Assembly: GCA_038245435.1 (NCBI GenBank)
Contig: JBBRSL010000020.1
Coordinates: forward strand, 1-20,668
DNA length: 20,668 nt
Direction of reading: 5' to 3'
Source of the DNA: JBBRSL01 sp038245435
GTDB taxonomy: Bacteria > Patescibacteriota > Saccharimonadia > Saccharimonadales > CAIOMD01
The translations under genes were made by a program, and so were the position numbers. The notes beneath the pieces are model-generated. The model was not told the DNA's origin and made no database searches. It saw only the letters and a list, made by a program, of their open reading frames with translations. This document shows, piece after piece, positions 1 to 8,615 of the stretch. Numbering within the stretch: position 1 is the first letter of the stretch; the number at the start of each line of letters is the position of its first letter.

Positions 1-752
1 ATGCGTGGCGCCAGTTCTTCGCGAACAGTTTTCGCAAGTTTCGGCGTCCATCCCCGTTTGTAAAAATCTTCATACATATTAAGTAGCGCAACTTCGCGAG
101 CTATGCGTTTGTAATATTCTTCGAGCCCGATTTGCTCTACTTTTTTTAAATCATACCTTGTTGGTGCTCCAATAGTTTTAGTCATAGGCGCCATAATCAT
201 GGCTGAGCCCCATTCAAATAACGCATGGGTCGTAAATAAGCCTTTAGCTCCCCACATTTCCCAGTTTTTACTTATAATTTCGCGCCGGGTTTCACCTGGA
301 ATAACAATTTTCTTTAATATTGTCGTGCGCGTTTCTTTGCCCTCGCCACGAAGTTTTTCGAGCTCTTGCTCAAAAGGATAGTGATGAGCAGGAGTCAACC
401 CATCAACCAATGCGTGGGCCAGCCAACTTGCTTCAAAGGCTGCCTTTTCTTTATTGAGGCCTGTAAGCGCACCCACGAGACTTTCAAAATGCGCTTCAAT
501 TTGCTCAAGCAAGTAACCGTCGTCAGGGTCGAAGGGGTCATAAAAATGCCATGGCGCGTTTTCGCCGGCCAATTTTGCTTTAGCTGAATCTGGACCGTTT
601 TTACCTTCGAAATGGAGTAATAATTTCAGTGACGGAAAACTTGTTGAATCTGTTAAAAGACCGTTAAGGCTTTTGCGCGCTGAACGGTTAATTTTCTGGT
701 GAGCTCCGAGCACATTGCCAGAAAGATTAGTAAGAGTTGATCCTGAATACAT
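1..752 (-). CDS. Hypothetical protein, 3' end cut by the window edge
   Basis: An open frame on the minus strand runs from ATG at 752 to the window edge, giving 250 residues without a stop; the C-terminus is missing. An in-frame TAA at 788-786 limits the upstream extension, so ATG 752 is the only good start, although no clear Shine-Dalgarno sequence precedes it. No signal peptide or membrane segment is visible. The protein looks mostly helical and is rich in His, Trp and acidic residues, with HFYDPFDPDDGY near residue 75 and WLAHALVDGLTPAHHYP near residue 110. The spacing of these His/Asp clusters recalls zinc-dependent phospholipase C / S1-P1 nuclease helical bundles, but this is a weak resemblance, not an identification. 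It starts 28 bp after the recG stop on the same strand, so it is probably co-transcribed with recG. The function is unknown. Confidence 0.8.
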   Translation of the reverse strand, partial: MYSGSTLTNLSGNVLGAHQKINRSARKSLNGLLTDSTSFPSLKLLLHFEGKNGPDSAKAKLAGENAPWHFYDPFDPDDGYLLEQIEAHFESLVGALTGLNKEKAAFEASWLAHALVDGLTPAHHYPFEQELEKLRGEGKETRTTILKKIVIPGETRREIISKNWEMWGAKGLFTTHALFEWGSAMIMAPMTKTIGAPTRYDLKKVEQIGLEEYYKRIAREVALLNMYEDFYKRGWTPKLAKTVREELAPR

Positions 753-780
753 GTTTTTTGCAGCTGCCGATATTAACCTG

Positions 781-2823
781 TTAGTTTAGGTAAGTGAGGC
801 TCTCGGCGCGTACTATACGAGCCGTGATTTGCTTGTATTTTAGCAGATTTTCGCCCTTTTCGCGAAGTTCTTGCACCGCTAGACGAGTTTTAGCAATAAG
901 TTTGGTATCGCTCAGTTGCACTAATCGCAAATCAAGCGCCCCAGACTGTCTGAGGCCATAAATAGCACCCGGGCCGCGAAGCTCAAGATCAAGTTCAGCC
1001 AGTTTAAATCCATCTGTCGTGCCAGCGATTGCTCGCATGCGGCGCGGCGGCGCTTTACTGTCACTCATAACTAAATAGCACTGCCCTTTGTGCTCTGCCC
1101 GGCCAACACGCCCCCTTAGTTGGTGTAGTTGCGCCAAACCAAAGCGATCGGCACCTAAAATAACCATTGCCGCCGCATTCGATACATCAACACCAACTTC
1201 AATAACAGTGGTAGCTACTAAAACATCTAGCTTATGCGCTGCAAAAGCCCGCATAATTTCGTCTTTTTCATCAGCTTTTAAACGACCATGCAGTAAGCCT
1301 ACACGCCAGTTCTTGAGCTCTTTTTTACGAACTGACTCATAGGTGGATTCGGCGCTTGCCGTCTGCAGGACATCACTCTCTGTTATGAGCGGGCAAACGA
1401 TATATGCCTGCCGTCCAGCTTTAAGCTGTTGCTCGATTGCCGCATACATTTGAGTTGTTGAATTTGGTGAAACGATATTTGTTTCGACCCCAGCACGAAT
1501 ACTTGGCGCTTTATCTAAAATGCTGATATCGAGTTCGCCATAGACTGTCAGTGCTAGGCTGCGCGGAATTGGCGTAGCAGTAAGACACAGAATATGAGGC
1601 ATCGTACCTACTTGTTCGTGTAGTTTTTGACGTTGTTGGACCCCAAAACGGTGCTGTTCATCTATTACGACGAGCCCCAGGTTATGCCACTGAACGGTCT
1701 CTTGCAAAATTGCGTGCGTACCAATAACTATGCTAATTTCACCCATTTTAAGTCGTTCTTTGAGCTCTTTTTTAGCTTTTACACTGAGGCTCCCAGTTAG
1801 GACTGCAAGCTTATTTTTAAGGGGTGAGTGAGCAAATACTTTTGCGAGCGTTTCGGCGTGTTGTTGCGCAAGGAGTTCGGTAGGCGCAATAAAGGCTACT
1901 TGCCTGCCGGCGTGTGCAACCATAAGCCCCGCCATGGCCGCGACAACTGTTTTACCACTGCCGACGTCGCCTTCAACCAACCGATTCATTGGGCTATCAC
2001 CTGCCATATCCTTATATATTTGCCAAACAACTTTTCGTTGTGAATCGGTTAAGTCGAAGGGTAATGCTTTTACAAAATCTTGAGCAATCTTTGGGTAAAA
2101 TATCACCGGTTCAGCATTGAGCGAAAGTGTTTCTTCTCTGTTAGCTTGAGCCGCCATCATAACGACGAGTAGCTCCTCAAAGCCAAGTCGTTCACGAGCA
2201 GCATCGAGTTCTGGTGCATTCTTAGGTGCATGAATTGCCCGAATAGCTAGGCCACGTGGTAAGAGGTTATATTTTTTTACTAGCCAAGCAGGTAATGTTT
2301 CGGGCAGTTGCTCAAAGTAATCGCTTAGTTGCGTGGCAATTTTTCGAAAAATAACTGAAGTTAGCGCCCCGCTCTCTCGGTAGGTGGCGAGTATTCGTGC
2401 ATTTTCGCTTGTTGGCATGTCGCCTGCTGCTTCGACGCTGGGGTTGAGTAACTGCAGTCGTTGCGCTTGCAAGCCAAATTCTCCTTGTAAATAATAGATT
2501 TGCCCGGCTTTTATGCCCGTTGCACGGTAGGGTTGATTAAACCAAACAACCTTGACGCGACCACTCATATCTTCGGCGGCGGCTTCTGTTATGTGCAGGC
2601 CCCGACGAACCCGTCGCTGTTTTACGTCAGTTAAGCGAGCCTGAATAGCAACAAGGCCCGGTTGCAGGTGCGCGATGTCCGAAACAACAGAGTAATCTTG
2701 GTATTTCCGCGGAAAATACTCAGCGAAATCGGACGCAGTCTGTAATCCGATACTACTTAATTTTTCAGCAGTAACCTGGCCGATACCTTTAAGGCTCGAG
2801 AGTTCAACATTCGTCCGTATCAT
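781..2823 (-). CDS. recG: ATP-dependent DNA helicase RecG
   Basis: RecG is a superfamily 2 helicase that remodels stalled replication forks and Holliday-type branched DNA in the cytoplasm. The N-terminal part carries the helix-hairpin-helix-like segment SLKGIGQVTAEKL and the OB-fold wedge domain. The motor follows, with Walker A GDVGSGKT near residue 290, the RecG-type DEQH box near 387, TATPIPRSLAL, and the second RecA lobe with VIEVGVDV and the arginine-finger motif QLRGRVGR. The C-terminal TRG-like region is present, so the protein is full length. The frame can be opened at GTG 2847 (688 residues). I prefer ATG 2823 (680 residues, starting MIRTNVELSSLKGIG), because a TATAAT box at 2858-2863 puts the likely transcript start near 2851, leaving almost no leader for the GTG. 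The gene diverges from the PBP gene and is followed after 28 bp by the hypothetical gene at 752. Confidence 0.96.
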   Translation of the reverse strand: MIRTNVELSSLKGIGQVTAEKLSSIGLQTASDFAEYFPRKYQDYSVVSDIAHLQPGLVAIQARLTDVKQRRVRRGLHITEAAAEDMSGRVKVVWFNQPYRATGIKAGQIYYLQGEFGLQAQRLQLLNPSVEAAGDMPTSENARILATYRESGALTSVIFRKIATQLSDYFEQLPETLPAWLVKKYNLLPRGLAIRAIHAPKNAPELDAARERLGFEELLVVMMAAQANREETLSLNAEPVIFYPKIAQDFVKALPFDLTDSQRKVVWQIYKDMAGDSPMNRLVEGDVGSGKTVVAAMAGLMVAHAGRQVAFIAPTELLAQQHAETLAKVFAHSPLKNKLAVLTGSLSVKAKKELKERLKMGEISIVIGTHAILQETVQWHNLGLVVIDEQHRFGVQQRQKLHEQVGTMPHILCLTATPIPRSLALTVYGELDISILDKAPSIRAGVETNIVSPNSTTQMYAAIEQQLKAGRQAYIVCPLITESDVLQTASAESTYESVRKKELKNWRVGLLHGRLKADEKDEIMRAFAAHKLDVLVATTVIEVGVDVSNAAAMVILGADRFGLAQLHQLRGRVGRAEHKGQCYLVMSDSKAPPRRMRAIAGTTDGFKLAELDLELRGPGAIYGLRQSGALDLRLVQLSDTKLIAKTRLAVQELREKGENLLKYKQITARIVRAESLTYLN

Positions 2824-2857
2824 TACTACTAGTGTAACAGCAGTCACAATTCATAAA

Positions 2858-2863
2858 ATTATA
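2858..2863 (-). promoter_or_regulatory. Probable -10 box of the recG promoter
   Basis: Read on the minus strand this is a perfect TATAAT. The expected transcript start is near 2851, about 28 nt before ATG 2823. I see no convincing -35 box. It lies 22 bp from the oppositely oriented -10 box of the PBP gene, so the two promoters diverge back to back. Confidence 0.55.
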
Positions 2864-2882
2864 GGGCACCAGCGCCGAAATT

Positions 2883-2891
2883 TGGTATAAT
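2883..2891 (+). promoter_or_regulatory. Extended -10 promoter of the PBP gene
   Basis: TGGTATAAT is an extended -10 element (TGn followed by perfect TATAAT), with no recognisable -35 box. Transcription should begin near 2898. That falls downstream of the in-frame GTG at 2893, so the GTG is unlikely to be the start and ATG 2941 is favoured. Confidence 0.65.
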
Positions 2892-2940
2892 AGTGCTTGG
2901 CCTTAATATTTGGGAGAAGGAACCTTTTTACGTATTTTTG

Positions 2941-5727
2941 ATGGCATTATTTAACTTCGATAAATTCAAGAAAAAACCAACCAAACTCAGCAACAAAAAC
3001 CGCAAAGGCAGCAAAGCAGTTGCCGGTGGGATGCGTGTTAACCGTAACGTATCAGATAAGGTACGTGCGCACCGCGATTCTCGCGCTCGTAAACGCGCCG
3101 AATATCTATCGACGCTACCTAAGCACCCTGTAAAGCGGTTCTTCTATTATTGGCACCCTAAACATTTTGCAGAATATTGGTTTAATCGCGACGGTGCAAT
3201 TCGAGCTCTTAAAATTGCCGGTGTATCGCTGGCTGTACTTATGATATTAATGCTCGCGGTATTTGCATACTTCAGAAAAGACCTTCCTAAAAATATTACC
3301 GACCTTAAGACTTGCTCAAAAGGCGCGAGCACACTCTACTACGATAGAACAGGGCAGACACTCCTTTGGGCTAGTTCGGGTGACGCAGAATGTTACCCAG
3401 CCAAAATGGAAAACATTAGCCCATATCTTCAAAAATCGGTTGTTGCCTCAGAAGACAAAGACTACTACAAACATGGTGGCTTTAGTTTCGCTGGTGTAGG
3501 CCGTGCTTTTGTTAATAACTTACGCGGTGAAACCACTCAAGGTGGCTCTACGATTACCCAACAGTTTGTAAAAAACTCACTACTTACACAGGAGCGCTCT
3601 TTTACTCGTAAATTAAAAGAGCTCATACTATCAATTGAGCTTGAGCGCAGTTACAGTAAGAGTGAAATCCTGAATGCCTACTTGAACGAGATTCCATTTG
3701 GGTCAGTGTACTACGGTGCAGAAGCGGCTTCAAAAGGTTACTTCGAAAAATCTTCTAAAGACCTCACCCTTGATGAAGCGGCTCTGCTTACGGCGATTAT
3801 CCCTGCCCCAACCTATTATTCGCCTTACGGAAAACATGCTGATCAACTCGTGGCGCGCCAACACTACATTCTTGATGAAATGGTAACCCAGGGCTACATA
3901 AAGCAAAGTGAAGCCGATGCTGCCAAGAAAGTTGATACGCTTGCTAAGGTGAGCAAAAGTTCAGATAAATATAAGGATATCCTGGCGCCACACTTTGTAC
4001 TTGAAGTGCAAGAAAAGCTCGAGCAAACATACACTGCAACGATTGCTCGAAAGGCTGGCTTTAAAGTCATAACTACACTCGACCTTGGCTTTCAAAAATC
4101 ACTTGAAGACACCATCGCAACAGCAATACCAAAACTGCAACGGATTGGCGGTGATAACATGGCTGCTGTACTCGAAGATGTCGATACTGCACAAGTACTT
4201 GCTTTAGTTGGAAGTAGAGATTTTAACTACCCTGGCTACGGTGAGCTTGATGTTGCGAATACGCCGCGTAGCCCTGGCTCATCATTTAAACCTTACGACT
4301 ATGCAACGCTCATGGCTCAGAACAAAGACTTTGGTGCCGGCACAACGTTCTATGACGTAAACACCGATTTTGGCGGCGTGCCTGCTTATAAACCAAAAGA
4401 CTACGACCTCCGTGAACCGGGCGCTATGGCTATGCGTGCGGCTCTCGGTGGCTCTCGTAATACTCCTGCTATCAAAGCAAACTATATTGCTGGTACACAA
4501 AACGTCATTAACCAGGCAAAAAAGATGGGACTTACAAGCGGTACATCTTGTGAACCAAACTGTGGGCTCTCATCCGCTATTGGTGACGGTAGCGAAGTAA
4601 AACTTACTGAACACGTGAATGCCTTTACTACTTTCGCTCGTATGGGCAAAGTTAAAGAACAAGCCTACATTCTTAAAATTGAGGACAAAAAAGGCAAAGT
4701 GATAAGCGAATGGAAAGATACCCCAGGTGAGCAGGTTCTTGATCCACAAATTGCTTATACGATAAATGATATGTTAAGTGACTCAAAAGCGAGCTACTTT
4801 GGTACCAGCTATCGATTAACTAACTTCCGTTCTGCACTTAAAACGGGTACCACAAACGATCGAGATAATGGTTGGATCATGGGCTACACCCCCTACCTTG
4901 CGCTCGGTTTCTGGTCTGGTAATCACGAAAACAAAAGCATGAGTACCTTCACGGAGAATATATTGGGGCCTGCATGGCAATCATTTATGAAAAAGGCGCA
5001 CGAAGGTAAAGCTGCTCGCGACTGGACAAAGCCAAGCCAAATGAAGACAGTTTGTATCAATACGGCAACTGGCTACGCGACAAGTAGCGGTGGTAAGTGT
5101 GATATCTTCCCTGACTGGTATCAACCTAAGTCCCCAAACAAAACCGAAACTGCGGTTATTGATAGCGTGTCCAAGAAGCTCGCTACAGAATGTACACCAG
5201 CACTTGCTAAGCAAACCATAACTGGTGGTGGCATCCTATCAGAACTCCCTTCAAGTGATCCGTCATATAAGCGCTGGATGGCACCGATATCAGCCCGCTA
5301 TGGCGCTGCTGGTGGTGGTGCGATTCCAACTGAAAAAGATGATGTACACAAATGTGATGATGTGAAGCCTACGGTTGCACTTAGCGTAGCGCCAATAGTT
5401 GGTAGCCCCGGCAAATATAGCTTAACAGCAACCACGACTGATGGTACGTACCCAATGAGCACCGTGTACTTCAAAATTGATGGCCAAATACTACCAGGCG
5501 GTTCATTCGACGCTACCTCGCAAAGCTCTCCTTATGAATACACCTACACTGCTTCTGAGGCAAGCACTAAAACGATTGTTGTCGAAGTTGTAGACCAAGG
5601 TATGTATCAAGGCACCGACAGCACCGAAACAACCTTTGTCGTCAGTTCAATCCAACGATCTAACAGCACGGTAGCGACGGTTACAAACTTTGTTACCACA
5701 AGCTTTAAACCCAAAAAGAAAAACTAG
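2941..5727 (+). CDS. Class A penicillin-binding protein (bifunctional transglycosylase/transpeptidase)
   Basis: This enzyme polymerises lipid II into glycan strands and cross-links the stem peptides on the outer face of the membrane. A strongly basic cytoplasmic tail of about 90 residues precedes one membrane helix (about 91-111). The GT51 domain has the catalytic EDKDYYKHGG (E171) and GGSTITQQ at 201-208. The transpeptidase domain has SxxK at S447-K450, the SRN triad in GGSRNTPAI, and KTGT at K634. After it come a Cys-containing linker and a C-terminal Ig-like/fibronectin-like beta domain (about 830-910). The protein is 928 residues from ATG 2941; an in-frame GTG at 2893 would add 16, but it overlaps the promoter. 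An AGAAGG sequence at 2915-2920 is far (20 nt) from the ATG, and TTG 2938 is a possible alternative. All eight cysteines lie on the extracytoplasmic side. The gene is monocistronic, with a terminator after it. Confidence 0.95.
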   Translation: MALFNFDKFKKKPTKLSNKNRKGSKAVAGGMRVNRNVSDKVRAHRDSRARKRAEYLSTLPKHPVKRFFYYWHPKHFAEYWFNRDGAIRALKIAGVSLAVLMILMLAVFAYFRKDLPKNITDLKTCSKGASTLYYDRTGQTLLWASSGDAECYPAKMENISPYLQKSVVASEDKDYYKHGGFSFAGVGRAFVNNLRGETTQGGSTITQQFVKNSLLTQERSFTRKLKELILSIELERSYSKSEILNAYLNEIPFGSVYYGAEAASKGYFEKSSKDLTLDEAALLTAIIPAPTYYSPYGKHADQLVARQHYILDEMVTQGYIKQSEADAAKKVDTLAKVSKSSDKYKDILAPHFVLEVQEKLEQTYTATIARKAGFKVITTLDLGFQKSLEDTIATAIPKLQRIGGDNMAAVLEDVDTAQVLALVGSRDFNYPGYGELDVANTPRSPGSSFKPYDYATLMAQNKDFGAGTTFYDVNTDFGGVPAYKPKDYDLREPGAMAMRAALGGSRNTPAIKANYIAGTQNVINQAKKMGLTSGTSCEPNCGLSSAIGDGSEVKLTEHVNAFTTFARMGKVKEQAYILKIEDKKGKVISEWKDTPGEQVLDPQIAYTINDMLSDSKASYFGTSYRLTNFRSALKTGTTNDRDNGWIMGYTPYLALGFWSGNHENKSMSTFTENILGPAWQSFMKKAHEGKAARDWTKPSQMKTVCINTATGYATSSGGKCDIFPDWYQPKSPNKTETAVIDSVSKKLATECTPALAKQTITGGGILSELPSSDPSYKRWMAPISARYGAAGGGAIPTEKDDVHKCDDVKPTVALSVAPIVGSPGKYSLTATTTDGTYPMSTVYFKIDGQILPGGSFDATSQSSPYEYTYTASEASTKTIVVEVVDQGMYQGTDSTETTFVVSSIQRSNSTVATVTNFVTTSFKPKKKN

Positions 5728-5741
5728 CAAACTCACCATGT

Positions 5742-5773
5742 AAAAAGCTCCCCAAATATGGGGAGCTTTTTTT
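5742..5773. terminator. Bidirectional intrinsic terminator
   Basis: Perfect 7-bp GC-rich arms GCTCCCC (5747-5753) and GGGGAGC (5760-5766) enclose the loop AAATAT. The stem is followed by seven T on the plus strand and preceded by five A, which give five T on the minus strand. It ends both the PBP gene and the convergent PIN/TRAM gene. Confidence 0.92.
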
Positions 5774-5788
5774 AAATAAGGTTAGTTA

Positions 5789-6688
5789 TTATTCGCCGTG
5801 CTGGTCAATTGCATCGAGTAATGATGCTTCGGCAGCTTCTTTGTGCGTTCTAAATCCTGGGCTCCGTGGCTGACGAATACGGCTACTCATTGAGTCTGGT
5901 TTTTTTGGCTGGGCTACCGGCTTAGCGATTGGCTGCCTGCGAGGTGTTACTTGCTTAGAAGTTCGCTGCTGTGTTGGCAATGAAACCTTTGCTGGCTTAG
6001 TTGAAACAGTCTCGATTTTTTGACCAAAAAGCATCTTACCAGCAACGGTTTGATGCGACTTAGTAACTTTCACTTTAATCGTACCACCGATATCACGGCG
6101 TGCATTATCAACGACAACCATCGTTCCGTCTTCAAGATACCCGACGCCTTGATCGCGATTTGAGCCAGCTTGTACAATTTTGAGCTCAAAGTCTTCGCCC
6201 GGTAGCGCTACAGGGCGCATAGCGTGTGAAAGCTCATTAATATTAAGTACTTTAACGCCTTCGATGCTTGCTACTTGATTCAAGTTAAAATCGGTTGTAA
6301 ATAGATCGGCACCAAGCTTTTTGGCAAGCAATACAAGTTTCTCGTCTGTTGTTTTGGCGCTAATCATTTCGCGGGCAATTTCAACATGTAGGCCCGCTTC
6401 TTTTTGCAATTGTTGCACAATTTCAAGCCCAAATCGTGCCCGTTCACGTTTGTGAGAATCACTACCATCAGCAAGCAATTGAAGCTCAGCAAGAATAAAC
6501 TGCGGGACAAGTAATCGGTCGGGTAAAAAACCCGCTCGTGCAAGCTCTACGACACGCCCATCGATTAAAGCACACGAATCAAGTATGACTGCCCTGCTTT
6601 TACCTGATAAGGCGGCCACTGGCTTAATTTTATAAACTAGGATCCCAGCCAAAATAATAATGGCTATTGTTTGAATAATATCGAGCAT
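5789..6688 (-). CDS. Membrane-anchored PIN/TRAM domain protein (YacL-like)
   Basis: An N-terminal hydrophobic helix (about 3-20) anchors a PIN-fold nuclease domain with the expected acidic residues: D37 in VILDSCALIDGR, E68, D115 in TTDEKL and D133 in TTDFN. A TRAM RNA-binding domain follows (about 160-225, with GYLEDGTMVVVDNA), then a basic, Pro/Gln-rich disordered tail. The last ten residues, LLDAIDQHGE, match the pattern at the end of NusA in this window. Bacillus YacL has several N-terminal membrane helices; here there is only one. Proteins of this family are presumed RNases, but the substrate is unknown. The start has a good Shine-Dalgarno sequence (GAGG, 9-nt gap). The gene follows radA by 39 bp on the same strand, the neighbour order known from Firmicutes (radA-disA-yacL), here without disA. 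Confidence 0.9.
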   Translation of the reverse strand: MLDIIQTIAIIILAGILVYKIKPVAALSGKSRAVILDSCALIDGRVVELARAGFLPDRLLVPQFILAELQLLADGSDSHKRERARFGLEIVQQLQKEAGLHVEIAREMISAKTTDEKLVLLAKKLGADLFTTDFNLNQVASIEGVKVLNINELSHAMRPVALPGEDFELKIVQAGSNRDQGVGYLEDGTMVVVDNARRDIGGTIKVKVTKSHQTVAGKMLFGQKIETVSTKPAKVSLPTQQRTSKQVTPRRQPIAKPVAQPKKPDSMSSRIRQPRSPGFRTHKEAAEASLLDAIDQHGE

Positions 6689-6727
6689 CTAAAAGTACCT
6701 CAAATTAATGTAAATAATTGGTTTATT

Positions 6728-8083
6728 TTATTTGGATTCAAGAAAATTGTTGAGTGCCGTGCGCACATCGGGTACTTGCTTGAGCCATGCCGGCGCTTTG
6801 TCGCCTCTGGTTTTTGGGCCTATTGCCGAACTGAATCCAAGTTTTTTTATTTCACTCAAGCGTTTATCGAGCCACGCAACATGACGGACTTCACCTGACA
6901 GGCCAACTTCGCCAAAGACAACAGCGTCTTCTTTGAGTTTCATGCCTTTTGCCGCTGATGCAATGGCCATACAAACTGCTAAGTCTGCGGCGGGTTCGGT
7001 AATTTTCATACCACCCACAATGTTAATATAAATATCTTTATCGGCGAGTGACAATTTCGTGCGCTTTTCTAGCATCGCAACTAATAAATTCAGCCGATTC
7101 AAATCAAAACCACTTGCAGCTCTCTTAGGGTACCCGTAACTGGTGGGATTAACAAGTGCCTGGACTTCAACCAAAATCGGTCTTGTGCCTTCAAGCGTGG
7201 CCAGAACAATCGAACCATCACTCACCTGGCGCTCAGCCAGTAGCGCTGCCGACGGGTTTGATACTACTTGCAGCCCAGACTCAACCATTTCAAGAATAGC
7301 TGCCTCATTGGTAGAACCAAACCGATTTTTAATACCCCGTAAAATCCTAAAACCACCATAGCGATCGCCTTCGAGCTGCAATACAACATCAACCACATGT
7401 TCGAGTACTTTAGGGCCCGCGATTGAACCTTCTTTAGTAACATGGCCAACTAAAATAATTGCGGTGTTCGTTTGCTTGGCGGCAGCACTAATTAACTGCG
7501 TACTATTGGTGACCTGACTTACACTGCCTGGTACACCTGTTATTTCGGCCGTTGCGATTGTTTGAATTGAATCAACAATCACAATACCGTATGTGCCACT
7601 CGCAATCGTTGCGGCAATATCGTTTGCACTTGTGCTAGTTGCCAACTGTAAATCGCCAGATTTCGTGCCTAATCGCTGCCCACGTAAAGCAACCTGTTCG
7701 GCAGACTCTTCGCCACTTATATATAGAACATTTGTTTTATGAGCGGCCGCTTCGGCAAGTTGTAATAAAAGTGTGCTCTTACCAATACCGGGCTGACCTG
7801 CAATAAACACAACGCTACCGGGCACAATACCGCCACCGAGTACTTCATCAATATCGGCAGTACCAAGGCTAATGCGATTACTGCTACTTTTTGGCCTGGC
7901 TTCAAGTTTGGCAGGCTTAAGAACTGTTCCGCTCTTAAGTGCCTGAGCCGAAGCGCTGCCGCTTCGCACGTCAAGCTGTTGTTCAATGGTATTCCAGGCG
8001 CCACAAATGCTACAACGTCCAGCCCAACTTCCATGCGTTGCGCCACACGCGCTACAGCTATAACTTACTTTTGCTTTTGCCAT
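6728..8083 (-). CDS. radA: DNA repair protein RadA
   Basis: RadA (Sms) is a RecA-like branch-migration helicase acting in homologous recombination. The sequence shows the C4 zinc finger (C10, C13, C24, C27), Walker A GQPGIGKST at 96-104, the hydrophobic Walker B strand IVIVDSIQT, the family-specific KNRFG motif near 250, and a C-terminal Lon-protease-like domain (IVGGMKITEPAADLAVCMAIAS, here a DNA-binding scaffold without protease function). At 451 residues it is the usual length and complete. ATG 8083 is preceded by GGGAG at a rather long distance (about 18 nt). It is the first gene of a radA-PIN/TRAM operon and diverges from the gtrA-like gene across a 76-bp gap. Confidence 0.96.
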   Translation of the reverse strand: MAKAKVSYSCSACGATHGSWAGRCSICGAWNTIEQQLDVRSGSASAQALKSGTVLKPAKLEARPKSSSNRISLGTADIDEVLGGGIVPGSVVFIAGQPGIGKSTLLLQLAEAAAHKTNVLYISGEESAEQVALRGQRLGTKSGDLQLATSTSANDIAATIASGTYGIVIVDSIQTIATAEITGVPGSVSQVTNSTQLISAAAKQTNTAIILVGHVTKEGSIAGPKVLEHVVDVVLQLEGDRYGGFRILRGIKNRFGSTNEAAILEMVESGLQVVSNPSAALLAERQVSDGSIVLATLEGTRPILVEVQALVNPTSYGYPKRAASGFDLNRLNLLVAMLEKRTKLSLADKDIYINIVGGMKITEPAADLAVCMAIASAAKGMKLKEDAVVFGEVGLSGEVRHVAWLDKRLSEIKKLGFSSAIGPKTRGDKAPAWLKQVPDVRTALNNFLESK

Positions 8084-8145
8084 GCATTCATTCTAACACT
8101 CCCTTATGAATCTACCTTCGCGATACCCATCTAATCTGTTAAAAT

Positions 8146-8151
8146 GAGGAG
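8146..8151 (+). promoter_or_regulatory. Shine-Dalgarno site of the GtrA-family gene
   Basis: GAGGAG lies 8 nt upstream of ATG 8160. It is one of the best ribosome binding sites in the window and fixes the start. Many other genes here lack one. Confidence 0.8.
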
Positions 8152-8159
8152 ACGTAATC

Positions 8160-8615
8160 ATGCTAAATAAGAATCCAGATTCTCACGATAAGCCACTGTT
8201 TGGCTCCGCAAGTATACTCTCTCGGCTTTTCGAGCATACCGCTTTTCGCTATCTATTTGTTGGTGGTAGCGCCTATGTTATTGAAATGATTGCGCTCTAC
8301 ACGCTTCGTTATTCACTCAATCTAAGCCCACTCACATCAGTTGCGATAAGTTTTTGGGTTGGCTTTATTATTGCCTTTGTCTTGCAAAAAACTATTACGT
8401 TTCAAAATTATGAAAGGAACGCAAAAACAATTACAAAACAGCTCTTGGGATACTCGATGTTAGTTGCATTCAACTATGGCTTTACACTCATTGTTGTAGC
8501 GGTTTTACACGAAAAATTAAACGTCTTAGTTATCCGAACAGCGACAATCGCAACGATAACTCTTTGGAACTTTTATGTATATAGTAAGTTATTTAGGCTC
8601 ACAAAAAATGCCTAA
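8160..8615 (+). CDS. GtrA-family membrane protein
   Basis: A 151-residue protein with four predicted membrane helices (about 26-45, 52-72, 90-108, 117-140) and the family pattern FRYLFVGGSAYVIEMIALYTL near the start, followed by SFWVGFIIAFVLQKTITF. GtrA/DPMS-like proteins are thought to help move or assemble polyprenyl-phosphate-linked sugars across the cytoplasmic membrane for surface glycan modification; the sugar cannot be read from the sequence. The 3' end overlaps the next gene by 8 bp (ATGCCTAA), so the two are probably translationally coupled and work in the same pathway. Confidence 0.88.
   Translation: MLNKNPDSHDKPLFGSASILSRLFEHTAFRYLFVGGSAYVIEMIALYTLRYSLNLSPLTSVAISFWVGFIIAFVLQKTITFQNYERNAKTITKQLLGYSMLVAFNYGFTLIVVAVLHEKLNVLVIRTATIATITLWNFYVYSKLFRLTKNA

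Noticed and set aside
199..587. Short plus-strand open frames near the left edge
   Set aside because: They are antisense to the long continuous minus-strand frame (752 to the edge), which has coherent motifs and adjoins recG.
8137..8145. TGTTAAAAT as an extended -10 promoter for the GtrA-family gene
   Set aside because: The start would fall at about 8152, after the good Shine-Dalgarno GAGGAG at 8146-8151, so the site would be lost from the mRNA. The real promoter is probably elsewhere in the radA-gtrA gap and I cannot place it.
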